From Macropodus opercularis (Eukaryota > Chordata > Actinopteri > Anabantiformes > Osphronemidae): a stretch of DNA of 64,000 nucleotides. The DNA is taken from assembly GCA_030770545.1 (NCBI GenBank), contig CM061102.1, forward strand, positions 9,351,501 to 9,415,500. The letters are read 5' to 3'. Shown piece after piece: positions 24,001 to 36,174 of this stretch. The position numbers and the translations under genes are program-made. The stretch's first letter is position 1. The number at the start of each line of letters is the position of its first letter. The notes under the pieces are model-generated. The model had not been told where the DNA came from and made no database searches. It saw only the letters and a program-made list of their open reading frames with translations.

Positions 24001-25793
24001 TGCAGCAGGTATCCTTAGGTCGCTGGTTCAATTCCGGCTCGAAGGACGAGGTTTTTGATTGTGCCACAAAATCAAAAAAATACTTACATTTCTGCATATT
24101 TCTCAGGTGCTGCCTCCGTACACGCGTAGACCTTCCTTGTGACATGTCTGCCCTTCGATAGCTCAGCTGGTAGAGCGGAGGACTGTAGGTTAATTGCAGC
24201 AGGTATCCTTACGTCGCTGGTTCAATTCCGGCTCGAAGGATGAGGTTTTTGATTGTGCCACAAAATCAAAAAAATACTCACTTATCTGCATATTTCTCAG
24301 GTGCTGCCTCCAAACACGTGTAGACCTTCCTTGTGACATGTCTGCCCTTCGATAGCTCAGCTGGTAGAGCGGAGGACTGTAGGTTAATTGCAGCAGGTAT
24401 CCTTAGGTCGCTGGTTCAATTCCGGCTCGAAGGACGAGGTTTTTGATTGTGCCACAAAATCAAAAAAATACTTACATTTCTGCATATTTCTCAGGTGCTG
24501 CCTCCGTACACGCGTAGACCTTCCTTGTTACATGTCTGCCCTTCGATAGCTCAGCTGGTAGAGCGGAGGACTGTAGGTTAATTGCAGCAGGTATCCTTAG
24601 GTCGCTGGTTCAATTCCGGCTCGAAGGATGACGTTTTTGATTGCGCCACAAAATCAAACAAATATCTCACATTTCTGCATATTTCTCAGGTGCTGCCTCC
24701 AAACACGCGTAGACTTTGGTTGTGACATGTCTGCCCTTCGATAGCTCAGCTGGTAGAGCGGAGGACTGTAGGTTAAGTGCAGCAGGTATCCTTAGGTCGC
24801 TGGTTCATTTCCCGCTCGAAGGATGACGTTTTTGATTGTGCCACAAAATCAAAAAAATACTCACATTTCTGCATATTTCTCAGGTGTTGCCTCCAAACAT
24901 GTGTAGACCTTCCTTATGACATGTCTGCCCTTCGATAGCGCAGCTGGTAGAGCGGAGGACTGTAGGTTAATTGCAGCAGGTATCCTTAGGTCGCTGGTTC
25001 AATTCCGTCTCGAAGGAAGAGGTTTTTGATTGTGCCACAAAATCAAAAAAATACTTACATTTCTGCATATTTCTCAGGTGTTGCCTCCAAATACGTGTAG
25101 ACCTTCCTTGTTACATGTCTGCCCTTCGATAGCTCAGCTGGTAGAGCGGAGCACTGTAGGTTAATTGCAGCAGTTATCCTTAGGTCGCTGGGTAAATTCC
25201 GGCTCGAAGGATGACGTTTTTGATTGCGCCACAAAATCAAACAGATATCTCACATTTCTGCATATTTCTCAGGTGCTGCCTCCGTACACGCGTAGACCTT
25301 CCTTGTGACATGTCTGCCCTTCGATAGCTCAGCTGGTAGAGCGGAGGACTGTAGGTTAATTGCAGCAGGTATCCTTACGTCGCTGGTTCAATTCCGGCTC
25401 GAAGGATGAGGTTTTTGATTGTGCCACAAAATCAAAAAAATACTCACTTATCTGCATATTTCTCAGGTGCTGCCTCCAAACACGTGTAGACCTTCCTTGT
25501 GACATGTCTGCCCTTCGATAGCTCAGCTGGTAGAGCGGAGGACTGTAGGTTAATTGCAGCAGGTATCCTAAGGTCGCTGTTCAATTCCGGCTCGAAGGAA
25601 GAGGTTTTTGATTGTGCCACAAAATCAAAAAAATACTTACATTTCTGCATATTTCTCAGGTGTTGCCTCCAAACACGTGTAGACCTTCATTGTGACATGT
25701 CTGCCCTTCGATAGCTCAGCTGGTAGAGCGGAGGACTGTAGGTTAATTGCAGCAGGTATCCTTAGGTCGCTGGTTCAATTCCGGCTCGAGGGA
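21029..25793 (+). tRNA. tRNA-Tyr(GTA) copies, block 4 (25 genes)
   Basis: Starts (89 bp each unless noted): 21029, 21223, 21418, 21613, 21807, 22002, 22196, 22390, 22585, 22779, 22973, 23168, 23362, 23556, 23750, 23944 (103 bp, insertion), 24152, 24346, 24540, 24735, 24929, 25123, 25318, 25512 (88 bp), 25705. 22973 and 25123 have C56-to-A; 22585 and 24735 have A58-to-T; 22779, 23750 and 24929 have T12-to-G; 21223 has G15-to-C; 21418 starts CCTTCAA. 25512 has lost one G of the T stem and has TCCTAAGG. 25705 lacks the T5 terminator. The trio 22585/22779/22973 recurs at 24735/24929/25123 (2,150 bp). Confidence 0.92.
23944..24046 (+). pseudogene. tRNA-Tyr copy with 14-bp insertion
   Basis: After TAGAGCGGAG the copy carries an extra 14 bp (TGAGTAGAGCGGAG) before GACTGTAG. 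This looks like a slipped repeat of the D-stem/anticodon-stem region. The A box is intact but the A-to-B box distance rises by 14 bp, and the D arm and anticodon stem can no longer be spaced normally. The distance to the next gene is 208 bp, that is 194 plus 14. It is the only copy of this kind in the array, so probably recent. Confidence 0.9.
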
Positions 25794-26278
25794 TGATGAA
25801 TTTGATTGCGCCACAAATATCTCACATTTCTGCATATTTTTCAGGTGCTGCGTCCGTACACGTGTAGACCTTCCTTGTGACATGTCTGCCCTTCGATAGC
25901 TCAGCTGGTAGAGCGGAGGACTGTAGGTTAATTGCAGCAGGTATCCTTAGGTCGCTGGTTCAATTCTGGCTCGAAGGATGACGTTTTTGATTGCGACACA
26001 AAATCAAACAAATATCTCACATTTCTGCATATTTATCAGGTGTTGCCTCCAAACACGCGTAGACCTTCCTTGTGACATGTCTGGCCTTCGATAGCTCAGC
26101 TGGTAGAGTGGAGGACTGTAGGTTAAGTGCAGCAGGTATCCTTAGGTCGCTGGTTCAATTCCGGCTCGAAGGATGACGTTTTTGATTGCGCCACAAAATC
26201 AAAAAAATAATCACATTTCTGCATATTTCTCAGGTGTTGCCTCCAAACACGTGTAGACCTTCCTTGTGACATGTCTAC

Positions 26279-26313
26279 CCTTCGATAGCTCAGCTGGTAG
26301 AGCGGCTCGAAGG
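26279..26313 (+). pseudogene. tRNA-Tyr copy with internal deletion
   Basis: The 5' part CCTTCGATAGCTCAGCTGG..AGCG runs directly into GCTCGAAGGA. About 54 bp covering the anticodon arm, intron, variable region and T arm are gone, probably by recombination at a short GCGG/CGGC match. The A box is present and the B box absent. The unit is 141 bp long. Confidence 0.92.
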
Positions 26314-27971
26314 ACGAGGTTTTTGATTGTGCCACAAAATCAAAAAAATACTCACATTTCTGCATATTTCTCAGGTGTTGCCTCCGTACACGCGTAGACC
26401 TTCTTTGTGACATGTCTGCCCTTCGATAGCTCAGCTGGTAGAGCGGAGGACTGTAGGTTAATTGCAGCAGGTATCCTTAGGTCGCTGGTTCAATTCCGGC
26501 TCGAAGGATGACGTTTTTGATTGCGCCACAAAATCAAACAAATATCTCACATTTCTGCATATTTCTCAGGTGCTGCCTCCAAACACGCGTAGACTTTGGT
26601 TGTGACATGTCTGCCCTTCGATAGCTCAGCTGGTAGAGCGGAGGACTGTAGGTTAATTGCAGCAGGTATCCTTAGGTCGCTGGTTCAATTCCGGCTCGAA
26701 GGATGACGTTTTTGATTGCGCCACAAAATCAAACAAATATCTCACATTTCTGCATATTTCTCAGGTGTTGCCTCCAAACACGCGTAGACCTTCCTTGTGA
26801 CATGTCTGCCCTTCGATAGCTCAGCTGGTAGAGCGGAGGACTGTAGGTTAATTGCAGCAGGTATCCTTAGGTCGCTGGTTCAATTCCGGCTCGAAGGAAG
26901 AGGTTTTTGATTGTGCCACAAAATCAAAAAAATACTTACATTTCTGCATATTTCTCAGGTGTTGCCTCCAAATACGTGTAGACCTTCCTTATGACATGTC
27001 TGCCCTTCGATAGCTCAGCTGGTAGAGCGGAGGACTGTAGGTTAAGTGCAGCAGGTATCCTTAGGTCGCTGGTTCAATTCCGGCTCGAAGGATGACGTTT
27101 TTGATTGCGCCACAAAATCAAACAAATATCTCAAATTTCTGCATATTTCTCAGGTTCTGCCTTCGTACACGCGTAGACCTTCCTTGTGACATGTCTGCCC
27201 TTCGATAGCTCAGCTGGTAGAGCGGAGGACTGTAGGTTAATTGCAGCAGGTATCCTTAGGTCGCTGGTTCAATTCCGGCTCGAAGGATGAGGTTTTTGAT
27301 TGTGCCACAAAATCAAAAAAAAAATCACAGTTCTGCATATTTCTCAGGTGTTGCCTCCGTACACGCGTAGACCTTCCTTGTGACATGTCTGGCCTTCGAT
27401 AGCTCAGCTGGTAGAGCGGAGGACTGTAGGTTAATTGCAGCAGGTATCCTTAGGTCGCTGGTTCAATTCCGGCTCGAAGGATGACGTTTTTGATTGCGCC
27501 ACAAAATCAAAAAAATAATCACATTTCTGCATATTTCTCAGGTGTTGCCTCCAAACACGTGTAGACCTTCCTTGTGACATGTCTACCCTTCGATAGCTCA
27601 GCTGGTAGAGCGGAGGACTGTAGGTTAATTGCAGCAGGTATCCTTAGGTCGCTGGTTCAATTCCGGCTCAGAGGATGAGGTTTTTGATTGTGCCACAGAA
27701 TAAAAAAATACTCACATTTCTGCATATTTCTCAGGTGCTGCCTCCGTACACGCGTAGACCTTCCTTGTGACATGTCTGCCCTTCGATAGCTCACCTGGTA
27801 GAGCGGAGGACTGTAGGTTAATTGCAGCAGGTATCCTTAGGTCGCTGGTTCAATTCCGGCTCGAAGGACGAGGTTTTTGATTGTGCCACAAAATCAAAAA
27901 AAAAATCACATTTCTGCATATTTCTCAGGTGCTTCCTCCGTACACGCGTAGACTTTGGTTGTGACATGTCT

Positions 27972-28000
27972 GGTCCCTGGTTCAATTCCGGCTCGAAGGA
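27972..28000 (+). pseudogene. 3'-only tRNA-Tyr fragment (GGTCCC type)
   Basis: The same junction as 7802 but with GGTCCCTGG in place of GGTCGCTGG. This subtype is shared with 31216, 32514 and 36146, which marks those blocks as copies of one another. Confidence 0.92.
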
Positions 28001-31000
28001 TGACGTTTTTGATTGCGCCACAAAATCAAACAAATATCTCACATATCTGCATATTTCTCAGGTGCTGCCTCCGTACACGCGTAGACTTTCCTTGTGACAT
28101 GTCTGCCCTTCGATAGCTCAGCTGGTAGAGCGGAGGACTGTAGGTTAATTGCAGCAGGTATCCTTAGGTCGCTGGTTCAATTCTGGCTCGAAGGATGAGG
28201 TTTTTGATTGTGCCACAAAATCAAAAAAATATCTCACATTTCTGCATATTTCTCAGGTGCTGCCTCCGTACACGCGTAGACCTTACTTGTGACATGTCTG
28301 CCCTTCGATAGCTCAGCTGGTAGAGCGGAGGACTGTACGTTAATTGCAGCAGGTATCCTTAGGTCGCTGGTTCAATTCCGGCTCGAAGGATGACGTTTTT
28401 GATTGCGCCACAAAATCAAACAAATATCTCACATTTCTGCATATTTCTCAGGTGTTGCCTCCAAACACGTGTAGACCTTCCTTGTGACATGTCTGCCCTT
28501 CGATAGCTCAGCTGGTAGAGCGGAGGACTGTAGGTTAATTGCAGCAGGTATCCTTAGGTCGCTGGTTCAATTCCGGCTCGAGGGATGACGAATTTGATTG
28601 CGCCACAAAATCTAACAAATATCTCACATTTCTGCATATTTTTCAGGTGCTGCGTCCGTACACGTGTAGACCTTCCTTGTGACATGTCTGCCCTTCGATA
28701 GCTCAGCTGGTAGAGCGGAGGACTGTAGGTTAATTGCAGCAGGTATCCTTAGGTCGCTGGTTCAATTCCGGCTCGAAGGACAAGGTTTTTGATTGCGCCA
28801 CAAAATCAAAAAAAAACTTACATTTCTGCATATTTCTCAGGTGTTGCCTCCAAACACGTGTAGACCTTCCTTGTGACATGTCTGCCCTTCGATAGCTCAG
28901 CTGATAGAGCGGAGGACTGTAGGTTAATTGCAGCAGGTATCCTTAGGTCGCTGGTTCAATTCTGGCTCGAAGGATGACGTTTTTGATTGCGACACAAAAT
29001 CAAACAAATATCTCACATTTCTGCATATTTATCAGGTGTTGCCTCCAAACACGCGTAGACCTTCCTTGTGACATGTCTGCCCTTCGATAGCTCAGCTGGT
29101 AGAGCGGAGGACTGTAGGTTAAGTGCAGCAGGTATCCTTAGGTCGCTGGTTCAATTCCGGCTCGAAGGATGACGTTTTTGATTGTGCCACAAAATCAAAA
29201 AAATACTTACGTTTCTGCATATTTCTCAGGTGTTGCCTCCAAACACGTGTAGACCTTCCTTGTGACATGTCTGCCCTTCGATAGCTCAGCTGGTAGAGCG
29301 GAGGACTGTAGGTTAATTGCAGCAGGTATCCTTAGGTCGCTGGTTCAATTCCGGCTCGAAGGATGACGTTTTTGATTGCGCCACAAAATCAAACAAATAT
29401 CTCACATTTCTGCATATTTCTCAGGTGCTGCCTCCAAACACGCGTAGACCTTCCTTATGACATGTCTGCCCTTCGATAGCTCAGCTGGTAGAGCGGAGGA
29501 CTGTAGGTTAATTGCAGCAGGTATCCTTAGGTCGCTGGTTCAATTCCGGCTCGAAGGATGACGTTTTTGATTGCGCCACAAAATCAAACAAATATCTCAC
29601 ATTTCTGCATATTTCTCAGGTGTTGCCTCCAAACACGTGTAGACCTTCCTTGTGACATGTCTGCCCTTCGATAGCTCAGCTGGTAGAGCGGAGGACTGTA
29701 GGTTAATTGCAGCAGGTATCCTTAGGTCGCTGGTTCAATTCCGGCTCGAAGGATGACGTTTTTGATTGTGCCACAAAATCAAACAAATATCTCACATTTC
29801 TGCATATTTCTCAGGTGCTGCCTCCGTACAAGTGTAGACCTTCCTTGTGACATGTCTGCCCTTTGATAGCTCAGCTGGTAGAGCGGAGCACTGTAGGTTA
29901 ATTGCAGCAGGTATCCTTAGGTCGCTGGTTCAATTCCGGCTCGAAGGACGAGGTTTTTGATTGTGCCACAAAATCAAACAAATATCTCACATTTCTGCAT
30001 ATTTCTCAGGTGCTGCCTCCGTACAAGTGTAGACCTTCCTTGTGACATGTCTGCCCTTCGATAGCTCAGCTGGTAGAGCGGAGGACTGTAGGTTAATTGC
30101 AGCAGGTATCCTTAGGTCGCTGGTTCAATTCTGGCTCGAAGGATGACGTTTTTGATTGTGCCACAAAATCAAAAAAATACTTACATTTCTGCATATTTCT
30201 CAGGTGCTGCCTCCGTACACGCGTAGACCTTCCTTGTGACATGTCTGCCCTTCGATAGCTCAGCTGGTAGAGCGGAGGACTGTAGGTTAATTGCAGCAGG
30301 TATCCTTAGGTCGCTGGTTCAATTCCGGCTCGAAGGATGAGGTTTTTGATTGTGCCACAAAATCAAAAAAAAAATCACAGTTCTGCATATTTCTCAGGTG
30401 TTGCCTCCGTACACGCGTAGACCTTCCTTGTGACATGTCTGGCCTTCGATAGCTCAGCTGGTAGAGCGGAGGACTGTAGGTTAATTGCAGCAGGTATCCT
30501 TAGGTCGCTGGTTCAATTCCGGCTCGAAGGATGACGTTTTTGATTGCGCCACAAAATCAAAAAAATAATCACATTTCTGCATATTTCTCAGGTGTTGCCT
30601 CCAAACACGTGTAGACCTTCCTTGTGACATGTCTACCCTTCGATAGCTCAGCTGGTAGAGCGGAGGACTGTAGGTTAATTGCAGCAGGTATCCTTAGGTC
30701 GCTGGTTCAATTCCGGCTCGAAGGACGAGGTTTTTGATTGTGCCACAAAATCAAAAAAATACTCACATTTCTGCATATTTCTCAGGTGTTGCCTCCAAAC
30801 ACGTGTAGACCTTCCTTGTGACATGTCTACCCTTCGATAGCTCAGCTGGTAGAGCGGAGGACTGTAGGTTAATTGCAGTAGGTATCCTTAGGTCGCTGGT
30901 TCAATTCCGGCTCAGAGGATGAGGTTTTTGATTGTGCCACAGAATAAAAAAATACTCACATTTCTGCATATTTCTCAGGTGCTGCCTCCGTACACGCGTA

Positions 31001-31215
31001 GACCTTCCTTGTGACATGTCTGCCCTTCGATAGCTCACCTGGTAGAGCGGAGGACTGTAGGTTAATTGCAGCAGGTATCCTTAGGTCGCTGGTTCAATTC
31101 CGGCTCGAAGGACGAGGTTTTTGATTGTGCCACAAAATCAAAAAAAAAATCACATTTCTGCATATTTCTCAGGTGCTTCCTCCGTACACGCGTAGACTTT
31201 GGTTGTGACATGTCT

Positions 31216-31244
31216 GGTCCCTGGTTCAATTCCGGCTCGAAGGA
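31216..31244 (+). pseudogene. 3'-only tRNA-Tyr fragment (GGTCCC type)
   Basis: GGTCCC subtype, as at 27972. Confidence 0.92.
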
Positions 31245-32513
31245 TGACGTTTTTGATTGCGCCACAAAATCAAACAAATATCTCACATATCTGCATATTT
31301 CTCAGGTGCTGCCTCCGTACACGCGTAGACTTTCCTTGTGACATGTCTGCCCTTCGATAGCTCAGCTGGTAGAGCGGAGGACTGTAGGTTAATTGCAGCA
31401 GGTATCCTTAGGTCGCTGGTTCAATTCTGGCTCGAAGGATGAGGTTTTTGATTGTGCCACAAAATCAAAAAAATATCTCACATTTCTGCATATTTCTCAG
31501 GTGCTGCCTCCGTACACGCGTAGACCTTACTTGTGACATGTCTGCCCTTCGATAGCTCAGCTGGTAGAGCGGAGGACTGTACGTTAATTGCAGCAGGTAT
31601 CCTTAGGTCGCTGGTTCAATTCCGGCTCGAAGGATGACGTTTTTGATTGCGCCACAAAATCAAACAAATATCTCACATTTCTGCATATTTCTCAGGTGTT
31701 GCCTCCAAACACGTGTAGACCTTCCTTGTGACATGTCTGCCCTTCGATAGCTCAGCTGGTAGAGCGGAGGACTGTAGGTTAATTGCAGCAGGTATCCTTA
31801 GGTCGCTGGTTCAATTCCGGCTCGAAGGAAGAGGTTTTTGATTGTGCCACAAAATCAAAAAAATACTTACATTTCTGCATATTTCTCAGGTGTTGCCTCC
31901 AAACACGTGTAGACCTTCATTGTGACATGTCTGCCCTTCGATAGCTCAGCTGGTAGAGCGGAGGACTGTAGGTTAATTGCAGCAGGTATCCTTAGGTCGC
32001 TGGTTCAATTCCGGCTCGAAGGATGACGTTTTTGATTGTGCCACAAAATCAAAAAAATACTCACATTTCTGCATATTTCTCAGGTGTTGCCTCCAAACAC
32101 GTGTAGACCTTCCTTGTGACATGTCTACCCTTCGATAGCTCAGCTGGTAGAGCGGAGGACTGTAGGTTAATTGCAGTAGGTATCCTTAGGTCGCTGGTTC
32201 AATTCCGGCTCAGAGGATGAGGTTTTTGATTGTGCCACAGAATAAAAAAATACTCACATTTCTGCATATTTCTCAGGTGCTGCCTCCGTACACGCGTAGA
32301 CCTTCCTTGTGACATGTCTGCCCTTCGATAGCTCACCTGGTAGAGCGGAGGACTGTAGGTTAATTGCAGCAGGTATCCTTAGGTCGCTGGTTCAATTCCG
32401 GCTCGAAGGACGAGGTTTTTGATTGTGCCACAAAATCAAAAAAAAAATCACATTTCTGCATATTTCTCAGGTGCTTCCTCCGTACACGCGTAGACTTTGG
32501 TTGTGACATGTCT

Positions 32514-32542
32514 GGTCCCTGGTTCAATTCCGGCTCGAAGGA
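32514..32542 (+). pseudogene. 3'-only tRNA-Tyr fragment (GGTCCC type)
   Basis: GGTCCC subtype, 1,298 bp after the one at 31216. Confidence 0.92.
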
Positions 32543-35500
32543 TGACGTTTTTGATTGCGCCACAAAATCAAACAAATATCTCACATATCTGCATATTTCT
32601 CAGGTGCTGCCTCCGTACACGCGTAGACTTTCCTTGTGACATGTCTGCCCTTCGATAGCTCAGCTGGTAGAGCGGAGGACTGTAGGTTAATTGCAGCAGG
32701 TATCCTTAGGTCGCTGGTTCAATTCTGGCTCGAAGGATGAGGTTTTTGATTGTGCCACAAAATCAAAAAAATATCTCACATTTCTGCATATTTCTCAGGT
32801 GCTGCCTCCGTACACGCGTAGACCTTACTTGTGACATGTCTGCCCTTCGATAGCTCAGCTGGTAGAGCGGAGGACTGTACGTTAATTGCAGCAGGTATCC
32901 TTAGGTCGCTGGTTCAATTCCGGCTCGAAGGATGACGTTTTTGATTGCGCCACAAAATCAAACAAATATCTCACATTTCTGCATATTTCTCAGGTGTTGC
33001 CTCCAAACACGTGTAGACCTTCCTTGTGACATGTCTGCCCTTCGATAGCTCAGCTGGTAGAGCGGAGGACTGTAGGTTAATTGCAGCAGGTATCCTTAGG
33101 TCGCTGGTTCAATTCCGGCTCGAAGGAAGAGGTTTTTGATTGTGCCACAAAATCAAAAAAATACTTACATTTCTGCATATTTCTCAGGTGTTGCCTCCAA
33201 ACACGTGTAGACCTTCATTGTGACATGTCTGCCCTTCGATAGCTCAGCTGGTAGAGCGGAGGACTGTAGGTTAATTGCAGCAGGTATCCTTAGGTCGCTG
33301 GTTCAATTCCGGCTCGAGGGATGACGAATTTGATTGCGCCACAAAATCTAACAAATATCTCACATTTCTGCATATTTTTCAGGTGCTGCGTCCGTACACG
33401 TGTAGACCTTCCTTGTGACATGTCTGCCCTTCGATAGCTCAGCTGGTAGAGCGGAGGACTGTAGGTTAATTGCAGCAGGTATCCTTAGGTCGCTGGTTCA
33501 ATTCCGGCTCGAAGGACAAGGTTTTTGATTGCGCCACAAAATCAAAAAAAAACTTACATTTCTGCATATTTCTCAGGTGTTGCCTCCAAACACGTGTAGA
33601 CCTTCCTTGTGACATGTCTGCCCTTCGATAGCTCAGCTGATAGAGCGGAGGACTGTAGGTTAATTGCAGCAGGTATCCTTAGGTCGCTGGTTCAATTCTG
33701 GCTCGAAGGATGACGTTTTTGATTGCGACACAAAATCAAACAAATATCTCACATTTCTGCATATTTATCAGGTGTTGCCTCCAAACACGCGTAGACCTTC
33801 CTTGTGACATGTCTGCCCTTCGATAGCTCAGCTGGTAGAGCGGAGGACTGTAGGTTAAGTGCAGCAGGTATCCTTAGGTCGCTGGTTCAATTCCGGCTCG
33901 AAGGATGACGTTTTTGATTGTGCCACAAAATCAAAAAAATACTTACGTTTCTGCATATTTCTCAGGTGTTGCCTCCAAACACGTGTAGACCTTCCTTGTG
34001 ACATGTCTGCCCTTCGATAGCTCAGCTGGTAGAGCGGAGGACTGTAGGTTAATTGCAGCAGGTATCCTTAGGTCGCTGGTTCAATTCTGGCTCGAAGGAT
34101 GACGTTTTTGATTGCGACACAAAATCAAACAAATATCTCACATTTCTGCATATTTATCAGGTGTTGCCTCCAAACACGCGTAGACCTTCCTTGTGACATG
34201 TCTGCCCTTCGATAGCTCAGCTGGTAGAGCGGAGGACTGTAGGTTAAGTGCAGCAGGTATCCTTAGGTCGCTGGTTCAATTCCGGCTCGAAGGATGACGT
34301 TTTTGATTGTGCCACAAAATCAAAAAAATACTTACGTTTCTGCATATTTCTCAGGTGTTGCCTCCAAACACGTGTAGACCTTCCTTGTGACATGTCTGCC
34401 CTTCGATAGCTCAGCTGGTAGAGCGGAGGACTGTAGGTTAATTGCAGCAGGTATCCTTAGGTCGCTGGTTCAATTCCGGCTCGAAGGATGACGTTTTTGA
34501 TTGCGCCACAAAATCAAACAAATATCTCACATTTCTGCATATTTCTCAGGTGCTGCCTCCAAACACGCGTAGACCTTCCTTATGACATGTCTGCCCTTCG
34601 ATAGCTCAGCTGGTAGAGCAGAGGGCTGTAGGTTAATTGCAGCAAGTATCCTTAGGTCGCTGGTTCAATTCCGGCTTGAAGGATGACGTTTTTGATTGCG
34701 CCACAAAATCAAACAAATATCTCACATTTCTGCATATTTCTCAGGTGCTGCCTCCGTACAAGTGTAGACCTTCCTTGTGACATGTCTGCCCTTCGATAGC
34801 TCAGCTGGTAGAGCGGAGGACTGTAGGTTAATTGCAGCAGGTATCCTTAGGTCGCTGGTTCAATTCTGGCTCGAAGGATGAGGTTTTTGATTGCGACACA
34901 AAATCAAACAAATATCTCACATTTCTGCATATTTATCAGGTGTTGCCTCCAAACACGCGTAGACCTTCCTTGTGACATGTCTGCCCTTCGATAGCTCAGC
35001 TGGTAGAGCGGAGGACTGTAGGTTAATTGCAGCAGGTATCCTTAGGTCGCTGGTTCAATTCCGGCTCGAAGGACGAGGTTTTTGATTGTGCCACAAAATC
35101 AAAAAAATACTTACATTTCTGCATATTTCTCAGGTGCTGCCTCCGTACACGCGTAGACCTTCCTTGTGACATGTCTGCCCTTCGATAGCTCAGCTGGTAG
35201 AGCGGAGGACTGTAGGTTAATTGCAGCAGGTATCCTTAGGTCGCTGGTTCAATTCCGGCTCGAAGGATGAGGTTTTTGATTGTGCCACAAAATCAAAAAA
35301 AAAATCACAGTTCTGCATATTTCTCAGGTGTTGCCTCCGTACACGCGTAGACCTTCCTTGTGACATGTCTGGCCTTCGATAGCTCAGCTGGTAGAGCGGA
35401 GGACTGTAGGTTAATTGCAGCAGGTATCCTTAGGTCGCTGGTTCAATTCCGGCTCGAAGGATGACGTTTTTGATTGCGCCACAAAATCAAAAAAATAATC

Positions 35501-36145
35501 ACATTTCTGCATATTTCTCAGGTGTTGCCTCCAAACACGTGTAGACCTTCCTTGTGACATGTCTACCCTTCGATAGCTCAGCTGGTAGAGCGGAGGACTG
35601 TAGGTTAATTGCAGCAGGTATCCTTAGGTCGCTGGTTCAATTCCGGCTCGAAGGACGAGGTTTTTGATTGTGCCACAAAATCAAAAAAATACTCACATTT
35701 CTGCATATTTCTCAGGTGTTGCCTCCAAACACGTGTAGACCTTCCTTGTGACATGTCTACCCTTCGATAGCTCAGCTGGTAGAGCGGAGGACTGTAGGTT
35801 AATTGCAGTAGGTATCCTTAGGTCGCTGGTTCAATTCCGGCTCAGAGGATGAGGTTTTTGATTGTGCCACAGAATAAAAAAATACTCACATTTCTGCATA
35901 TTTCTCAGGTGCTGCCTCCGTACACGCGTAGACCTTCCTTGTGACATGTCTGCCCTTCGATAGCTCACCTGGTAGAGCGGAGGACTGTAGGTTAATTGCA
36001 GCAGGTATCCTTAGGTCGCTGGTTCAATTCCGGCTCGAAGGACGAGGTTTTTGATTGTGCCACAAAATCAAAAAAAAAATCACATTTCTGCATATTTCTC
36101 AGGTGCTTCCTCCGTACACGCGTAGACTTTGGTTGTGACATGTCT

Positions 36146-36174
36146 GGTCCCTGGTTCAATTCCGGCTCGAAGGA
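36146..36174 (+). pseudogene. 3'-only tRNA-Tyr fragment (GGTCCC type)
   Basis: GGTCCC subtype, 4,930 bp after the one at 31216, inside a block repeated at that offset. Confidence 0.92.

Larger units (their letters stand above)
25890..30725 (+). tRNA. tRNA-Tyr(GTA) copies, block 5 (24 genes and one deleted copy)
   Basis: Starts (89 bp each): 25890, 26085, 26420, 26615, 26810, 27004, 27199, 27393, 27587, 27780, 28107, 28302, 28497, 28692, 28886, 29081, 29275, 29470, 29665, 29860, 30055, 30249, 30443, 30637; the deleted copy at 26279 is listed separately. 27780 has G15-to-C, 28302 has G37-to-C, 28497 lacks the T5 terminator, 28886 has GCTGATAG in the D loop and 29860 starts CCTTTGA. 27199-27587 recur at 30249-30637 (3,050 bp). 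Confidence 0.93.
30831..35849 (+). tRNA. tRNA-Tyr(GTA) copies, block 6 (25 genes)
   Basis: Starts (89 bp each): 30831, 31024, 31351, 31546, 31741, 31935, 32129, 32322, 32649, 32844, 33039, 33233, 33428, 33622, 33817, 34011, 34206, 34400, 34595, 34790, 34985, 35179, 35373, 35567, 35761. 31024 and 32322 have G15-to-C; 31546 and 32844 have G37-to-C; 33233 lacks the T5 terminator; 33622 has GCTGATAG; 34595 has GCAGAGGGCTG and TTGAAGG changes. 31024-31935 recur at 32322-33233 (1,298 bp). 34400 is consensus. Confidence 0.93.
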
